Virus record (IMG/VR): IMGVR_UViG_3300021197_000702
Coordinates: 1-27,567 of that record
From: a virus
DNA length: 27,567 nucleotides
Direction: 5' to 3' (one strand)
Of this stretch, positions 8,221 to 14,581 are shown one piece after another; position 1 is the first letter of the stretch, and every line of letters starts with the position of its first letter. Under the pieces are notes generated by a model. The model was given only the letters and a program-made list of their open reading frames with translations, made no database searches and was not told where the DNA came from. The position numbers and the translations under genes were made by a program.

Positions 8221-9423
8221 ATGGCAGAAATTTCAGGAGTATCAACAGCAGACATAGATAACGTAGACGGATTCTTTACTACGCAGGGAGGAAGCGGTAT
8301 ATCGCCAAACAGTATGCCTGCATCAGGAGTTAATGGTACGCTATTAATTGGTAACGGTTCAATACCGGCAAATCCTGCTGTGACAGCAGATTTCAACATT
8401 GGTACTACGGCTTCAGTAAGTTTTGTAAAAGTTCAAAGCGGGTATATTAACTCAGCTAACACAACTGCATTTTTAGGACTTACAGCGAACGGTGAATTAT
8501 GGTATAATTTGCAGCCGAGTGTAATTTGGAAGGCATGGGCAACTGCCGATGGCACATGGCGTAGATATGGAACTGCTACGGATTACGATGATATAGCCGT
8601 AGACCCTGACTGTAACTGTTTTGCAGCAATACGCAGTGGTGATTTATGGTTTGTAGGCTATGGTTCGAGTGGTCAAAGAGGAGATGGTTCAACATCATCT
8701 TCTAGTAGTTGGATCATAGTTAACAATTCTTTGACTTGGACATCTGTTTCTTTAGGTTCGCAGAAAATGGGCGCAGTTGATTCTAATGGCCACGTTTATT
8801 TTACGGGCAGGAACTATGATTACATGACCGGACAGGGTACTACTTCAGGAACTTTAACCACATTAACACGGGAACAAAATAACCTGACAGGAGTAACTTA
8901 TGTATTTGCAGGACCTTACAGAACTAGCTTAATTATAGCAAGTGGGAATATGTATGTTACAGGCAGGAACTATAATTATAAGGGAGGTGGTTTAGTTGGA
9001 ACTAATGGTACTATTAACGGACCAACATTAAGCGATAGTAGCGGAGATTTTGTATCTGTCCAATGCAATTATTGGTGTTCAATGGCAATTACTACAACAG
9101 GAACTTTGAGATTTGCAGGTGCTAATAGTTACAAAGCGCGTCCTGATAATGGAGCTAGTCAACAAACAGCAGCTACGGCTTTTGATGTAATTGATGGTGG
9201 GGCTACAGGCTATACCTATTTTTACCTTGGCGGTAAATCGTCAGATGGACAATTCCCTGCTTTTGCTATTAAGGGTGGGCAACTTAAAATGGGAGGAGGT
9301 ACTTATAGTTACGATGTAAAAGTAGCGTTAGGTTATCCAAGCAATAATAGTTGGGTAGACGTTGGGTATACAGGAGCAATAGCTGCTGCTAGTAGCAGAT
9401 ATATAAATGCACTATCATGGTAG
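8221..9423 (+). CDS. RCC1-like beta-propeller virion protein, candidate receptor binder
   Basis: Six spaced copies of a G-x-L/V-aromatic-x-x-G strand motif are visible: GELWYN (91), GDLWFVG (140), GHVYFTG (190), GNMYVTG (242), GTLRFAG (294) and GQLKMGG (353). The 49-59 residue spacing is that of RCC1-type propeller blades. Two blades share TGRNYxY at both protein and DNA level. An N-terminal segment (1-60; GVSTADIDNVDGFFT) differs and probably docks on the fibre encoded immediately upstream. RCC1-like repeats are known in some large phage virion proteins. Placement after the fibre and before lysis suggests a receptor-binding or adhesin tip, which is inference. It overlaps the next gene by 7 bases. 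Confidence 0.7.
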   Translation: MAEISGVSTADIDNVDGFFTTQGGSGISPNSMPASGVNGTLLIGNGSIPANPAVTADFNIGTTASVSFVKVQSGYINSANTTAFLGLTANGELWYNLQPSVIWKAWATADGTWRRYGTATDYDDIAVDPDCNCFAAIRSGDLWFVGYGSSGQRGDGSTSSSSSWIIVNNSLTWTSVSLGSQKMGAVDSNGHVYFTGRNYDYMTGQGTTSGTLTTLTREQNNLTGVTYVFAGPYRTSLIIASGNMYVTGRNYNYKGGGLVGTNGTINGPTLSDSSGDFVSVQCNYWCSMAITTTGTLRFAGANSYKARPDNGASQQTAATAFDVIDGGATGYTYFYLGGKSSDGQFPAFAIKGGQLKMGGGTYSYDVKVALGYPSNNSWVDVGYTGAIAAASSRYINALSW

Positions 9424-9668
9424 AAGGAACTTACAAAGTCATAGTTGACGAGAACACAAATTTTGCAGAAGGATGGACTGATTCAGGTACGCCTAATATG
9501 CTGTACAATTATGACCAAATGTCTTTAGATGAATGCGAAGAGATTGATGGCGTTTATTATGCTACCTATGAAACTTGGATAGTGGAAACTGAAAGGGTTA
9601 TTGAAATGGCTACTGCCAACGGCATTGAATTTTTTACCATACAAGCAGGTGAATACGGAAAATTATGA
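9417..9668 (+). CDS. Small acidic hypothetical protein (83 aa)
   Basis: Not recognised. This 83-residue acidic protein is rich in Tyr and Glu (GVYYATYETWIVETERVIEMA). The start overlaps the propeller gene by 7 bases and the end overlaps the next gene by ATGA, so it is translated with them. In many phages a small gene directly after the fibre genes encodes a fibre assembly chaperone. That is a plausible role here, but only position supports it. Confidence 0.65.
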   Translation: MVEGTYKVIVDENTNFAEGWTDSGTPNMLYNYDQMSLDECEEIDGVYYATYETWIVETERVIEMATANGIEFFTIQAGEYGKL

Positions 9669-9871
9669 ATTACGAACTGATTAGCGTAGCGGTGGGTGCA
9701 GTTGGTGGGATAATCGGAACTTACGTGAAGATGGAGAACGAACTTACAAAAGTGAAGAGCCGTCTTCTCAGCTTGGAAAAGCAAGAAACGAGGGTGCAAC
9801 AATCCTTGGACGTTTTGCTTGAAGGCGTGAACGAGATTAAAATCTTACTAGCTAAAAAAGGAATAGAATAA
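9665..9871 (+). CDS. Membrane-anchored coiled-coil protein, lysis cassette
   Basis: A 68-residue protein. An N-terminal hydrophobic Gly/Val/Ile segment (about residues 5-20, ISVAVGAVGGIIGTYV) is followed by a coiled coil (about 22-64) with heptad-like Leu/Val/Ile positions. This is one membrane anchor plus a soluble helix. The topology resembles inner-membrane spanin or XhlA-like lysis accessory proteins, although XhlA has its anchor at the other end. It begins by ATGA overlap and lies upstream of the phosphoesterase, amidase and a small holin-like gene. It could be a holin partner, a spanin-like part or a membrane tether. Confidence 0.65.
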   Translation: MNYELISVAVGAVGGIIGTYVKMENELTKVKSRLLSLEKQETRVQQSLDVLLEGVNEIKILLAKKGIE

Positions 9872-9879
9872 AAACTGCC

Positions 9880-10725
9880 ATGAATAGTCTAATTACCAAG
9901 GACAAGGACATTCACGTTCTGCCACTTGATTTTAAAACGAACACCGATAAAAAGACTATTTACTTGCTTTCAGATGTACATTTTGATTCGGTCAAATGCG
10001 ACAGAAAAATGTTCTTTAAACATTTGGATATGGCAAAAGAAGAAGGTGCTTCTGTTTTTATTTTGGGAGATTTATACGACTTGATGCAGATGCGCTTTGA
10101 TCCTCGTGGGGATTACGGCTCGTTAAGACCTGAACTTAAAGCGTCTGCATACATTGATGAGGTAATTAAAGATTGTTCGGAAAAACTGATGCCTTACAAG
10201 GATGTAATTAAACTCATCTCATTAGGCAACCACGAAACAAACATAATAAAACGGCATGGTGTCGATTGCATACAGCGAACTGTAGGCATCTTAAATAACG
10301 AAGGCGCAGAAATTGTTGCAGGATATTATGCAGGATGGATAATTTTAAAATGCGCTATGCCAAATGGAAATCGAGGCAGCATACCATTGCATTATCATCA
10401 CGGTTACGGAGGCAATGCAAAACGATCTAAGGGCGTTCTTAATGTGGACATAGACATGAAGGACTACCCACAAGCACGCATTATAGCACGTGGACACACG
10501 CATCAAAAATGGTATGTCCCTGTTATGCGTGATGTGTTAACTTCAAACTTCAACCACGCACAAGAAACAGTTCACGTAGTGCAAACGGGATCATATAAAA
10601 AGAAAGACCGTTCGATTGGGTGGGAAGTTGAGAAAGGTTTTTCTGTTCCTAGATTAGGTGGGTGGAAGTTTGACGTTGAGTTTGTCAAGAGAAAATACGT
10701 AGTAAGTGCAGTAGAGTTGAATTGA
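9880..10725 (+). CDS. Calcineurin-like metallophosphoesterase
   Basis: A two-metal phosphoesterase. All blocks of the family are present and in order: DVH (32-34), GDLYD (63-67), GNHE (116-119), HYHHGYGG (171-178) and GHTH (205-208). The catalytic core is therefore complete and the enzyme should be active. The substrate cannot be read from the sequence; nucleic acid, nucleotide or phosphorylated wall-derived substrates are all possible. There is no signal peptide or membrane segment, so it is cytoplasmic unless released by the holin. It lies inside the lysis cassette, and its stop TGA overlaps the amidase start (TGATG), which indicates translational coupling and shared late expression. The length of 281 aa fits the family. 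Confidence 0.88.
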   Translation: MNSLITKDKDIHVLPLDFKTNTDKKTIYLLSDVHFDSVKCDRKMFFKHLDMAKEEGASVFILGDLYDLMQMRFDPRGDYGSLRPELKASAYIDEVIKDCSEKLMPYKDVIKLISLGNHETNIIKRHGVDCIQRTVGILNNEGAEIVAGYYAGWIILKCAMPNGNRGSIPLHYHHGYGGNAKRSKGVLNVDIDMKDYPQARIIARGHTHQKWYVPVMRDVLTSNFNHAQETVHVVQTGSYKKKDRSIGWEVEKGFSVPRLGGWKFDVEFVKRKYVVSAVELN

Positions 10726-11138
10726 TGAGAGAACTAAAACGAATCATTTTGCATTGCACTGCTACACAATTAGAACAACAAGTCAATGTATCAAAAATTG
10801 ATAGTTGGCATCGTAACAGGGGATGGTCGGAAATTGGCTATCACTATGTCTTGTATCTTGATGGGACAATAGCAACTGGTAGGGACATTAGAAAGCAAGG
10901 CGCACACGCTAAAGGGCATAACCATGATAGCGTAGGTGTAGCATACGTAGGAGGACTTGACAACAACCTAGTACCACAAGACACAATGACCATGCAACAG
11001 GAAATGGCTTTTTTACATTTGGTCAATTCACTACGTGTTGTTTTTGGTGAGCTGTCAGTGCATGGACACAACGAGTATTCAAGTAAAGCCTGCCCTAGTT
11101 TTGATGTGCAGGTTAAGTATAATTTTTTAAATAAATAA
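10725..11138 (+). CDS. N-acetylmuramoyl-L-alanine amidase (endolysin)
   Basis: A zinc amidase of the Amidase_2/PGRP fold (T7 lysozyme-like) that cuts the bond between muramic acid and L-Ala in peptidoglycan. The zinc ligands can be placed: His10 in IILHCTAT, His115 in VHGHNEY and Cys123 in SKACPSF. The eight-residue spacing from His115 to Cys123 matches T7 lysozyme (His122, Cys130). GYHYV (38-42), DGTI and GAHAKGHNHDSVGVAYVGG complete the fold. The length of 137 aa is a bare catalytic domain with no wall-binding module and no signal peptide, so it needs a holin. I choose ATG 10725, overlapping the upstream TGA by one base, rather than the TTG one codon earlier. Confidence 0.93.
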   Translation: MRELKRIILHCTATQLEQQVNVSKIDSWHRNRGWSEIGYHYVLYLDGTIATGRDIRKQGAHAKGHNHDSVGVAYVGGLDNNLVPQDTMTMQQEMAFLHLVNSLRVVFGELSVHGHNEYSSKACPSFDVQVKYNFLNK

Positions 11139-11140
11139 AC

Positions 11141-11305
11141 ATGGAATTTTTAACGATGTACTGGAGTGAGATTTTAAATGTTTTTCTTGTCGCAGCAGGA
11201 ACGCTGACTGCTTTGACTGAAACAAAAAAAGACGATCGGATTGTAAACGTACTATCAAGAATCTTACAAGCCGTTGTGCTTGGAAAAAACAGAAAGAGCA
11301 AGTAA
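11141..11305 (+). CDS. Small holin-like membrane protein (54 aa)
   Basis: A short gene directly behind the amidase, starting two bases after its stop with ATAAATAAAC before the ATG. The protein has 54 residues: a hydrophobic N-terminal segment (about 10-25, EILNVFLVAAGTLTAL), then TETKKDDRIVNVLSRILQ and a basic tail GKNRKSK. Small proteins with one hydrophobic segment and a T-x-T-K-K-D-D-x-I-V motif next to the endolysin are common in Bacteroidota phages as I know them and are presumed holins. The function is inferred from position and shape. It is the last gene before the terminator at 11353. Confidence 0.75.
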   Translation: MEFLTMYWSEILNVFLVAAGTLTALTETKKDDRIVNVLSRILQAVVLGKNRKSK

Positions 11306-11311
11306 ATTAGT

Positions 11312-11348
11312 TTTGCTTACTGGCAAACCTTAGTGTAACAGATTACAC
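11312..11348 (+). repeat. Two short inverted repeats upstream of terminator
   Basis: TTTGC (11312-11316) and GCAAA (11323-11327) form one small hairpin. GTGTAA (11333-11338) and TTACAC (11343-11348) form a second, perfect 6-bp one around CAGA. With the terminator at 11353-11381 they make three successive hairpins between the lysis cassette and the early promoter. They might assist termination or RNA processing, or the second could be an operator for an HTH protein. Neither role is shown. Confidence 0.55.
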
Positions 11349-11352
11349 GCAG

Positions 11353-11381
11353 AAGCCCTACCTAACGAGGTGGGGTTTTTT
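11353..11381 (+). terminator. Rho-independent terminator after lysis cassette
   Basis: The stem AAGCCCTACC (11353-11362) pairs with GGTGGGG plus the first T residues (11369-11378), with one G-T wobble inside and one at the base. The loop is TAACGA, and the T run is 11376-11381. This is a typical Bacteroidota phage terminator. It ends the late transcript that carries portal, fibre and lysis genes and separates it from the early promoter 12 bases downstream. Confidence 0.9.
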
Positions 11382-11392
11382 GTGCCGTATAA

Positions 11393-11424
11393 TTTGCAGT
11401 ATTGATTACTTTACACTATATTTG
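11393..11424 (+). promoter_or_regulatory. Bacteroidota-type promoter for early/replication genes
   Basis: TTTG (11393-11396), 20 bases, then TATATTTG (11417-11424). This is an exact match to the Bacteroidota sigma-ABfr consensus TTTG-N19/20-TAnnTTTG. Transcription should begin about four bases after the second element, near 11428, while the first ATG is at 11429, so the mRNA would be leaderless or almost so. It stands right behind the lysis terminator and is the best promoter in the window. It should be read by the host's primary sigma factor immediately after entry. Confidence 0.85.
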
Positions 11425-11428
11425 ATTC

Positions 11429-11677
11429 ATGACACACAACAAAATAGACATTTACAGGGAGCAGAGATGGGTTGATAGAAGCAAAGAGTTGTATGAGTTG
11501 TACAACGGTTTGAAGGAATCGAAAGATGATCCTCAAATGCAAGCGGAAGTAAAGGCGTTGCTTGGTAAAGCAGAGGCAAAATTAGCAGACTACGCAAGGC
11601 TGCGTGAAGTACACGCAAAAACAGTGGCAGACAATTTTATGCTAGGAGTACACAGGTTAGTAGAAAGCATAAAGTAA
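11429..11677 (+). CDS. First early gene, helical hypothetical protein (82 aa)
   Basis: Not recognised. An 82-residue, charged, almost entirely helical protein (REQRWVDRSKELYELYNGL near the start; QAEVKALLGKAEAKLADYARL in the middle) that may form a helical hairpin or coiled coil. There are no cysteines and no membrane segment. It is the first gene behind the early promoter, with an apparent leader of only 0-3 bases. It overlaps the next gene by TAATG. Early position suggests host interaction or a replication accessory role. This is inference from position only. Confidence 0.75.
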   Translation: MTHNKIDIYREQRWVDRSKELYELYNGLKESKDDPQMQAEVKALLGKAEAKLADYARLREVHAKTVADNFMLGVHRLVESIK

Positions 11678-11919
11678 TGGATACAAAATACATAGAGGTA
11701 AGCGAAACGCATCACTTAGAGGTAGCTTATAGATACTACCCACAAACAGCGTCAAATGATTATGACGTACCGTCTGACCCTGAAGAGTACGAGATAGTAA
11801 GGATTGAATTGGTGAGCGAGTCAGGCGTTCGCATGGATATAACTAACGTAACAGAAGATTTACTAGGTGTATTGCCTTGGGATAAAATCAACGAAGAAAT
11901 TTCTAATCAACATAATTAA
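11677..11919 (+). CDS. Acidic hypothetical protein, early operon (80 aa)
   Basis: An 80-residue acidic protein with a beta-rich N-terminal half (YIEVSETHHLEVAYRYYP), an acidic loop DVPSDPEEYEIVRIELV, then DITNVTEDLLGVLPWDKINEEI. I recall small phage proteins with an I-x-D-V/I-T-x-x-L tail of this kind in early operons, but they have no established function. It starts one base inside the previous stop (TAATG) and is followed by the ssDNA-binding protein gene. Confidence 0.7.
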   Translation: MDTKYIEVSETHHLEVAYRYYPQTASNDYDVPSDPEEYEIVRIELVSESGVRMDITNVTEDLLGVLPWDKINEEISNQHN

Positions 11920-11920
11920 T

Positions 11921-12370
11921 ATGAGCAAAATAATTCAAATGCAGTCATGGGGTAAGCCTTGGAAAAATGATCAAGGAGTAGATTGTTTTAACTATGAGGT
12001 GCTGTTAGATGATCAACGCAGCGGAGTTGTTACTGCACAGAGCGAGAAGCGATGGCAAGTAGGTGATGAATGCGAGGTTACAAAAGAGTGGACAGACAAA
12101 GGAGGCAACAAACGTATGTCGCTAAGTAAGCCAAAGTCAGAATGGCAAAGCAAAGGAGGTGGGGGTAAACTTAGTGCTGAAGATCAATTGCGCATTGGTA
12201 GGCAGTGGGCTATTAATACTTCCATTAATTACTTGCAATTGGTAACAACATCATCAGGGCAATTAACACCTGATGAAATAGCTAGGGCAGCACGTATGTT
12301 TATTGATATGCGCGATGGCTTAGATGACTTTAAGTACGATCAAGCAAACGATGATGACCTGCCTTTCTAA
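11921..12370 (+). CDS. OB-fold single-stranded DNA-binding protein with DDDLPF tail
   Basis: Probable phage SSB-like protein. Residues 1-70 form a short strand-rich, OB-like domain (GKPWKNDQGVDCFNYEVLLD, VVTAQSEKRWQVGDECEVTK). A Gly/Ser-rich linker (about 73-84) leads to a helical segment IGRQWAINTSINYLQL (92-107) and LTPDEIARAARMFIDMRDGL. The C-terminus is NDDDLPF, which matches the acidic tip (DDDIPF-type) through which bacterial SSB binds partner proteins. The OB part is shorter than in E. coli SSB. The ATG at 11921 is preferred over an upstream TTG because it begins right after the previous stop and avoids a 50-base overlap. Next to the replication genes it probably coats displaced strands and recruits host replication proteins. 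Confidence 0.75.
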   Translation: MSKIIQMQSWGKPWKNDQGVDCFNYEVLLDDQRSGVVTAQSEKRWQVGDECEVTKEWTDKGGNKRMSLSKPKSEWQSKGGGGKLSAEDQLRIGRQWAINTSINYLQLVTTSSGQLTPDEIARAARMFIDMRDGLDDFKYDQANDDDLPF

Positions 12371-12570
12371 TGGGAAAATTGAAACAAACACTTGAGGACG
12401 GCTATACAATAGAATACAAGTACATTCATGAACCATTGCCTGAAGACCTAAAATGGGCGATTGGTCATGCGTCAACTTTTTCAAATAGCCCTGAAGAAAC
12501 GAAGCAGAACGCTTTGTTGTTATTGCAAACTTTAGACGAATTAAGAAATGACTTTAGAAACTTTCATTAA
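12370..12570 (+). CDS. Hypothetical protein (66 aa)
   Basis: Not recognised. A 66-residue helical, mildly acidic protein (EDLKWAIGHASTFSNSPEET, then a Leu-rich helix ALLLLQTLDEL). It is too short and too charged to be a membrane protein. It begins one base inside the SSB-like stop (TAATG), and its end overlaps the HTH gene by 23 bases. It is probably an early accessory protein; no function is assigned. Confidence 0.65.
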   Translation: MGKLKQTLEDGYTIEYKYIHEPLPEDLKWAIGHASTFSNSPEETKQNALLLLQTLDELRNDFRNFH

Positions 12571-12778
12571 GATTAAGTTTGGCACACAGAACAAACTAGG
12601 TGAAGCCTTAGAAGTTGGGCAAAACACCGTAAACCGATGGTACAATCAAGACCCGAAAAAATTCTTTTTGCACGTACAGCAGCTATCTAAATGGGGTGAT
12701 ATACCTGTAGAAGAAGTAGTGGATATGATTGAAGAGAGATGTACAGATGTTCGACACTTACAAGCTGAGCGTAAATGA
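12548..12778 (+). CDS. Cro-like helix-turn-helix protein
   Basis: A small DNA-binding protein of 76 residues. TQNKLGEALEVGQNTVNRWY (residues 13-32) fits a helix-turn-helix of the Cro/C1 type: a first helix with Leu-Gly-Glu-Ala, a turn at Val-Gly, and a recognition helix with Asn-Thr-Val-x-x-Trp. A helical remainder (FFLHVQQLSKWGDIPVEEVV) could dimerise. With no integrase in the window it is more likely a regulator of early/late switching than a lysogeny repressor. Possible operators are the inverted repeats at 11312-11348. The start overlaps the previous gene by 23 bases and the end overlaps the next start. Confidence 0.65.
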   Translation: MTLETFIKIKFGTQNKLGEALEVGQNTVNRWYNQDPKKFFLHVQQLSKWGDIPVEEVVDMIEERCTDVRHLQAERK

Positions 12779-12920
12779 GTTGCGCTTACTACGGGTGCAG
12801 CTTTATTACTTGCACGATCAGATACATGGGTATAAAAAAAGTATACTAGTTGAGGAGTTGAATAAAATAAATAAGCACCTGAAGGAGTTAACAGGTAAAA
12901 ACCAATATCTATACCTATGA
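12747..12920 (+). CDS. Small helical hypothetical protein (57 aa)
   Basis: Not recognised. A 57-residue helical, Leu/Tyr-rich protein (VNELRLLRVQLYYLHDQI and VEELNKINKHLKEL). The ATG at 12747 is chosen over the in-frame TTG at 12729. The gene overlaps the HTH gene by 32 bases in another frame and the next gene by ATGA. The pattern suggests a helical hairpin. Its tight packing between a regulator and the replication protein argues that it is translated. Confidence 0.6.
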   Translation: MFDTYKLSVNELRLLRVQLYYLHDQIHGYKKSILVEELNKINKHLKELTGKNQYLYL

Positions 12921-13573
12921 GCAACAGAGAATTTAAAGGCGTTTGGATACCAAGGGCTTTGTATTTGAACGAAGAATTAAATTGGACAGAGAAGTTAATA
13001 ATTTTAGAAATTGACTCTTTCTCTAGAAACGGTATGCCATGTTTTATAAGCAATGAACATTTGTGCAAACACCTAAAGGTTTCCGCAAGCACAATTGAAA
13101 AGGCTTTAAAAAAAACTGAAGACTTAGGTTACATAATCAGAAGTCATGCAGTTATTGATGGCCATAACCGTAGAATTCTACGAATGCAAGCCGTAATAAA
13201 CGATGGGTCTATACCATCAAAAACTACGGTTCAGACCCGTAAAAAAGTACGACATAACAATACAAGTATGAATACAAGTAACAATACAATGAATGAAGGG
13301 AAGCCTACAAAAATTCCTAATGCTCAAGAATGTTATTTGTACTTTGCAGAATTAGGAGTTGAAAATCATTACGACGAAGCAGACGCATTTAAAGATTGGT
13401 ACGATCAGACGGGGTGGAAATTAAAGGGTGGAAACAAGATCAAAGACTGGAAAGCAACAGCACGAAATTGGGTACGCAGACAAAAAAAATATCAGGATGG
13501 AAAAGACACTAAAGGTTTCAAGCAATCAAACTTTAACGCTGACAACATTAAGTCATTCGTTGCTGAAGGATAG
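12917..13573 (+). CDS. Winged-helix replication initiation-like protein
   Basis: Likely replication initiator or replisome organiser. Residues 1-95 form a helix-turn-helix domain of the HTH_36/DnaD-associated kind: FKGVWIPRALYLNEELNWTE (6-25), LIILEIDSFSRNG, ISNEHLCKHLKVSASTIEKA (44-63) and LGYIIRSHAVIDGHNRRI. A polar, basic linker (about 96-132, with QTRKKVRHNN) joins a C-terminal domain with WYDQTGWKLKGGNKIKDW and DWKATARNWVRR (177-188), a combination I know from phage replication proteins of Bacteroidota and Firmicutes. It probably binds the origin and helps load the host helicase, because no phage helicase or polymerase is encoded. It overlaps the previous gene by ATGA. Confidence 0.75.
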   Translation: MSNREFKGVWIPRALYLNEELNWTEKLIILEIDSFSRNGMPCFISNEHLCKHLKVSASTIEKALKKTEDLGYIIRSHAVIDGHNRRILRMQAVINDGSIPSKTTVQTRKKVRHNNTSMNTSNNTMNEGKPTKIPNAQECYLYFAELGVENHYDEADAFKDWYDQTGWKLKGGNKIKDWKATARNWVRRQKKYQDGKDTKGFKQSNFNADNIKSFVAEG

Positions 13574-14084
13574 CAGCATTTCTTTGTCACCTGTTCAAGC
13601 ATGGGAAGAAGGCACTAACATACAGAAAGCAATCAAGGTTGCGCCTGAAATTGTACGGGGTTGGATTGTGTCAGAAGTAGGGCGAATGATAAAAGAGTTG
13701 AACTACAAGGTCACCATACAAAGCGACGAAGAACTAATGTTCTGCTGTAGGTCAATCATAGATGAGAACCCTACATTGAAGCTAGAAGAAATACGGGTAT
13801 GCTTTGATATGATCCGCAAAGGCAAATACGGTAAGATGTTCGAACGATTTAAAACGCCTGAAATACTTACGTGTTTATCTACGTACCAAGGAGAAACTCG
13901 TGCTGAGATGTTAGAGCGCAAAGTAGCTGAAGATCAACAACAAAAAATAGAACGTGCAGATGAGTTGTTAGAGCCTTTAGGTTTAGTAGAGTTGTACGAC
14001 AAGCTGCAAGTAAAAGACCATGTGCCAAAGAAAGAAGGCATAGGTACTAGGTTAAAAAAGAAAAACGGATGGGACAATGAATGA
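13560..14084 (+). CDS. Conserved replication-region protein, start uncertain
   Basis: The conserved part begins near SPVQAWEEG and continues through VGRMIKELNYKVTIQSDEEL, LKLEEIRVCFDMIRKGKYGK and EILTCLSTYQGETRAEMLER. A helical protein with an L-K-L-E-E/D-I ... G-K-Y-G-K motif is recurrent next to replication initiators in Bacteroidota phages, function unknown to me. The open frame has no ATG near the conserved start. TTG 13560 gives a 14-base overlap with the previous gene; ATG 13497 would give a 77-base overlap and an atypical Ser/Thr/Leu-rich leader. I favour 13560 with low confidence. The C-terminus is basic (GIGTRLKKKNGWDNE). It may be a helicase-loading or initiator-partner protein, by position only. 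Confidence 0.65.
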   Translation: MLKDSSISLSPVQAWEEGTNIQKAIKVAPEIVRGWIVSEVGRMIKELNYKVTIQSDEELMFCCRSIIDENPTLKLEEIRVCFDMIRKGKYGKMFERFKTPEILTCLSTYQGETRAEMLERKVAEDQQQKIERADELLEPLGLVELYDKLQVKDHVPKKEGIGTRLKKKNGWDNE

Positions 14085-14190
14085 AGAATTACTAAGTGTT
14101 TGTTGTGGAACGCCACAAGTAGGTGACTATGAGATTTGCGTATCGTGTGGTGAACATACAGTTTTTGAAGATGGTAGTGACCAAGAGTAA
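14077..14190 (+). CDS. Zinc-ribbon microprotein (37 aa)
   Basis: A 37-residue gene overlapping its neighbours at both ends (8 bases with the gene before, 20 with NinG). The protein contains Cys-Cys (residues 9-10) and Cys-x-x-Cys (21-24): SVCCGTP, eleven residues, then CVSCGEH. The spacing fits a single zinc ribbon. Tiny CCG...CxxCGE proteins are common in early regions of phages. The likely role is protein or nucleic-acid binding. The retained cysteine pattern and coupled start argue that it is real despite its size. Confidence 0.7.
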   Translation: MNEELLSVCCGTPQVGDYEICVSCGEHTVFEDGSDQE

Positions 14191-14581
14191 AGCGAAAGCG
14201 AAATTAGACAAGGCGTTAAGCGATTATGTTAGGAAGTCTAGCGCAGATGAAAATGGCATAGCAAATTGTTTCACTTGCCTTGATCGCAAAAGTTGGAAAC
14301 TTATGGATTGCGGACATTTTATTACGCGAGCCAAGATGAGTACACGATGGCTTTACAAACCGTCTGAAGGATTAGTGAATGTCGCTTGCCAGTGTAAACG
14401 GTGCAACGGTTTTTTAGGGGGGCAGCAATATGTGTTTGCAAAAAGGTTAGACGCTATTTACGGTAAAGGAACAGCAGATAAAATTTTGTTAATGAGCAAT
14501 CAAACTACTAAATTCAGCATTGCTGACCTGCAAGAAATGACTGCACACTACAATGACCTGTTTCGAAAACTTCCTCAATAG
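14171..14581 (+). CDS. NinG-like recombination protein (HNH-type zinc nuclease fold)
   Basis: Resembles lambda NinG, the Rap Holliday-junction recombinase/endonuclease that resolves branched DNA. From Met14171 (136 aa): a Lys-rich N-terminus (KSKAKAKLDKALSDYV), a first zinc pair CFTC (33-36), the hallmark DCGHF (Cys47, His49), then a second cluster with Cys73, Cys75 and CN at 78-79 (ACQCKRCNG), followed by the C-terminal helix region. The pattern CxxC ... DCGHF ... CxxCN matches the family. The ATG at 14171 is chosen over a GTG at 14123 because it starts the typical basic N-terminus; this makes a 20-base overlap with the microprotein. It probably acts on replication intermediates. Confidence 0.82.
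   Translation: MVVTKSKAKAKLDKALSDYVRKSSADENGIANCFTCLDRKSWKLMDCGHFITRAKMSTRWLYKPSEGLVNVACQCKRCNGFLGGQQYVFAKRLDAIYGKGTADKILLMSNQTTKFSIADLQEMTAHYNDLFRKLPQ

Noticed and set aside
12548-12778. HTH protein as a lysogeny repressor
   Set aside because: No integrase, excisionase or divergent repressor promoter is visible; the gene lies within the early operon in the same direction.
12646-13092. 148-codon open frame on the minus strand
   Set aside because: It is opposite the HTH and replication-protein genes; composition is Cys/Ser-rich and atypical, consistent with a shadow of coding sequence.
13428-13559. GTG 13428 as start of the replication-region protein
   Set aside because: It would overlap the preceding gene by about 146 bases and give an N-terminus that looks like out-of-frame translation of that gene.
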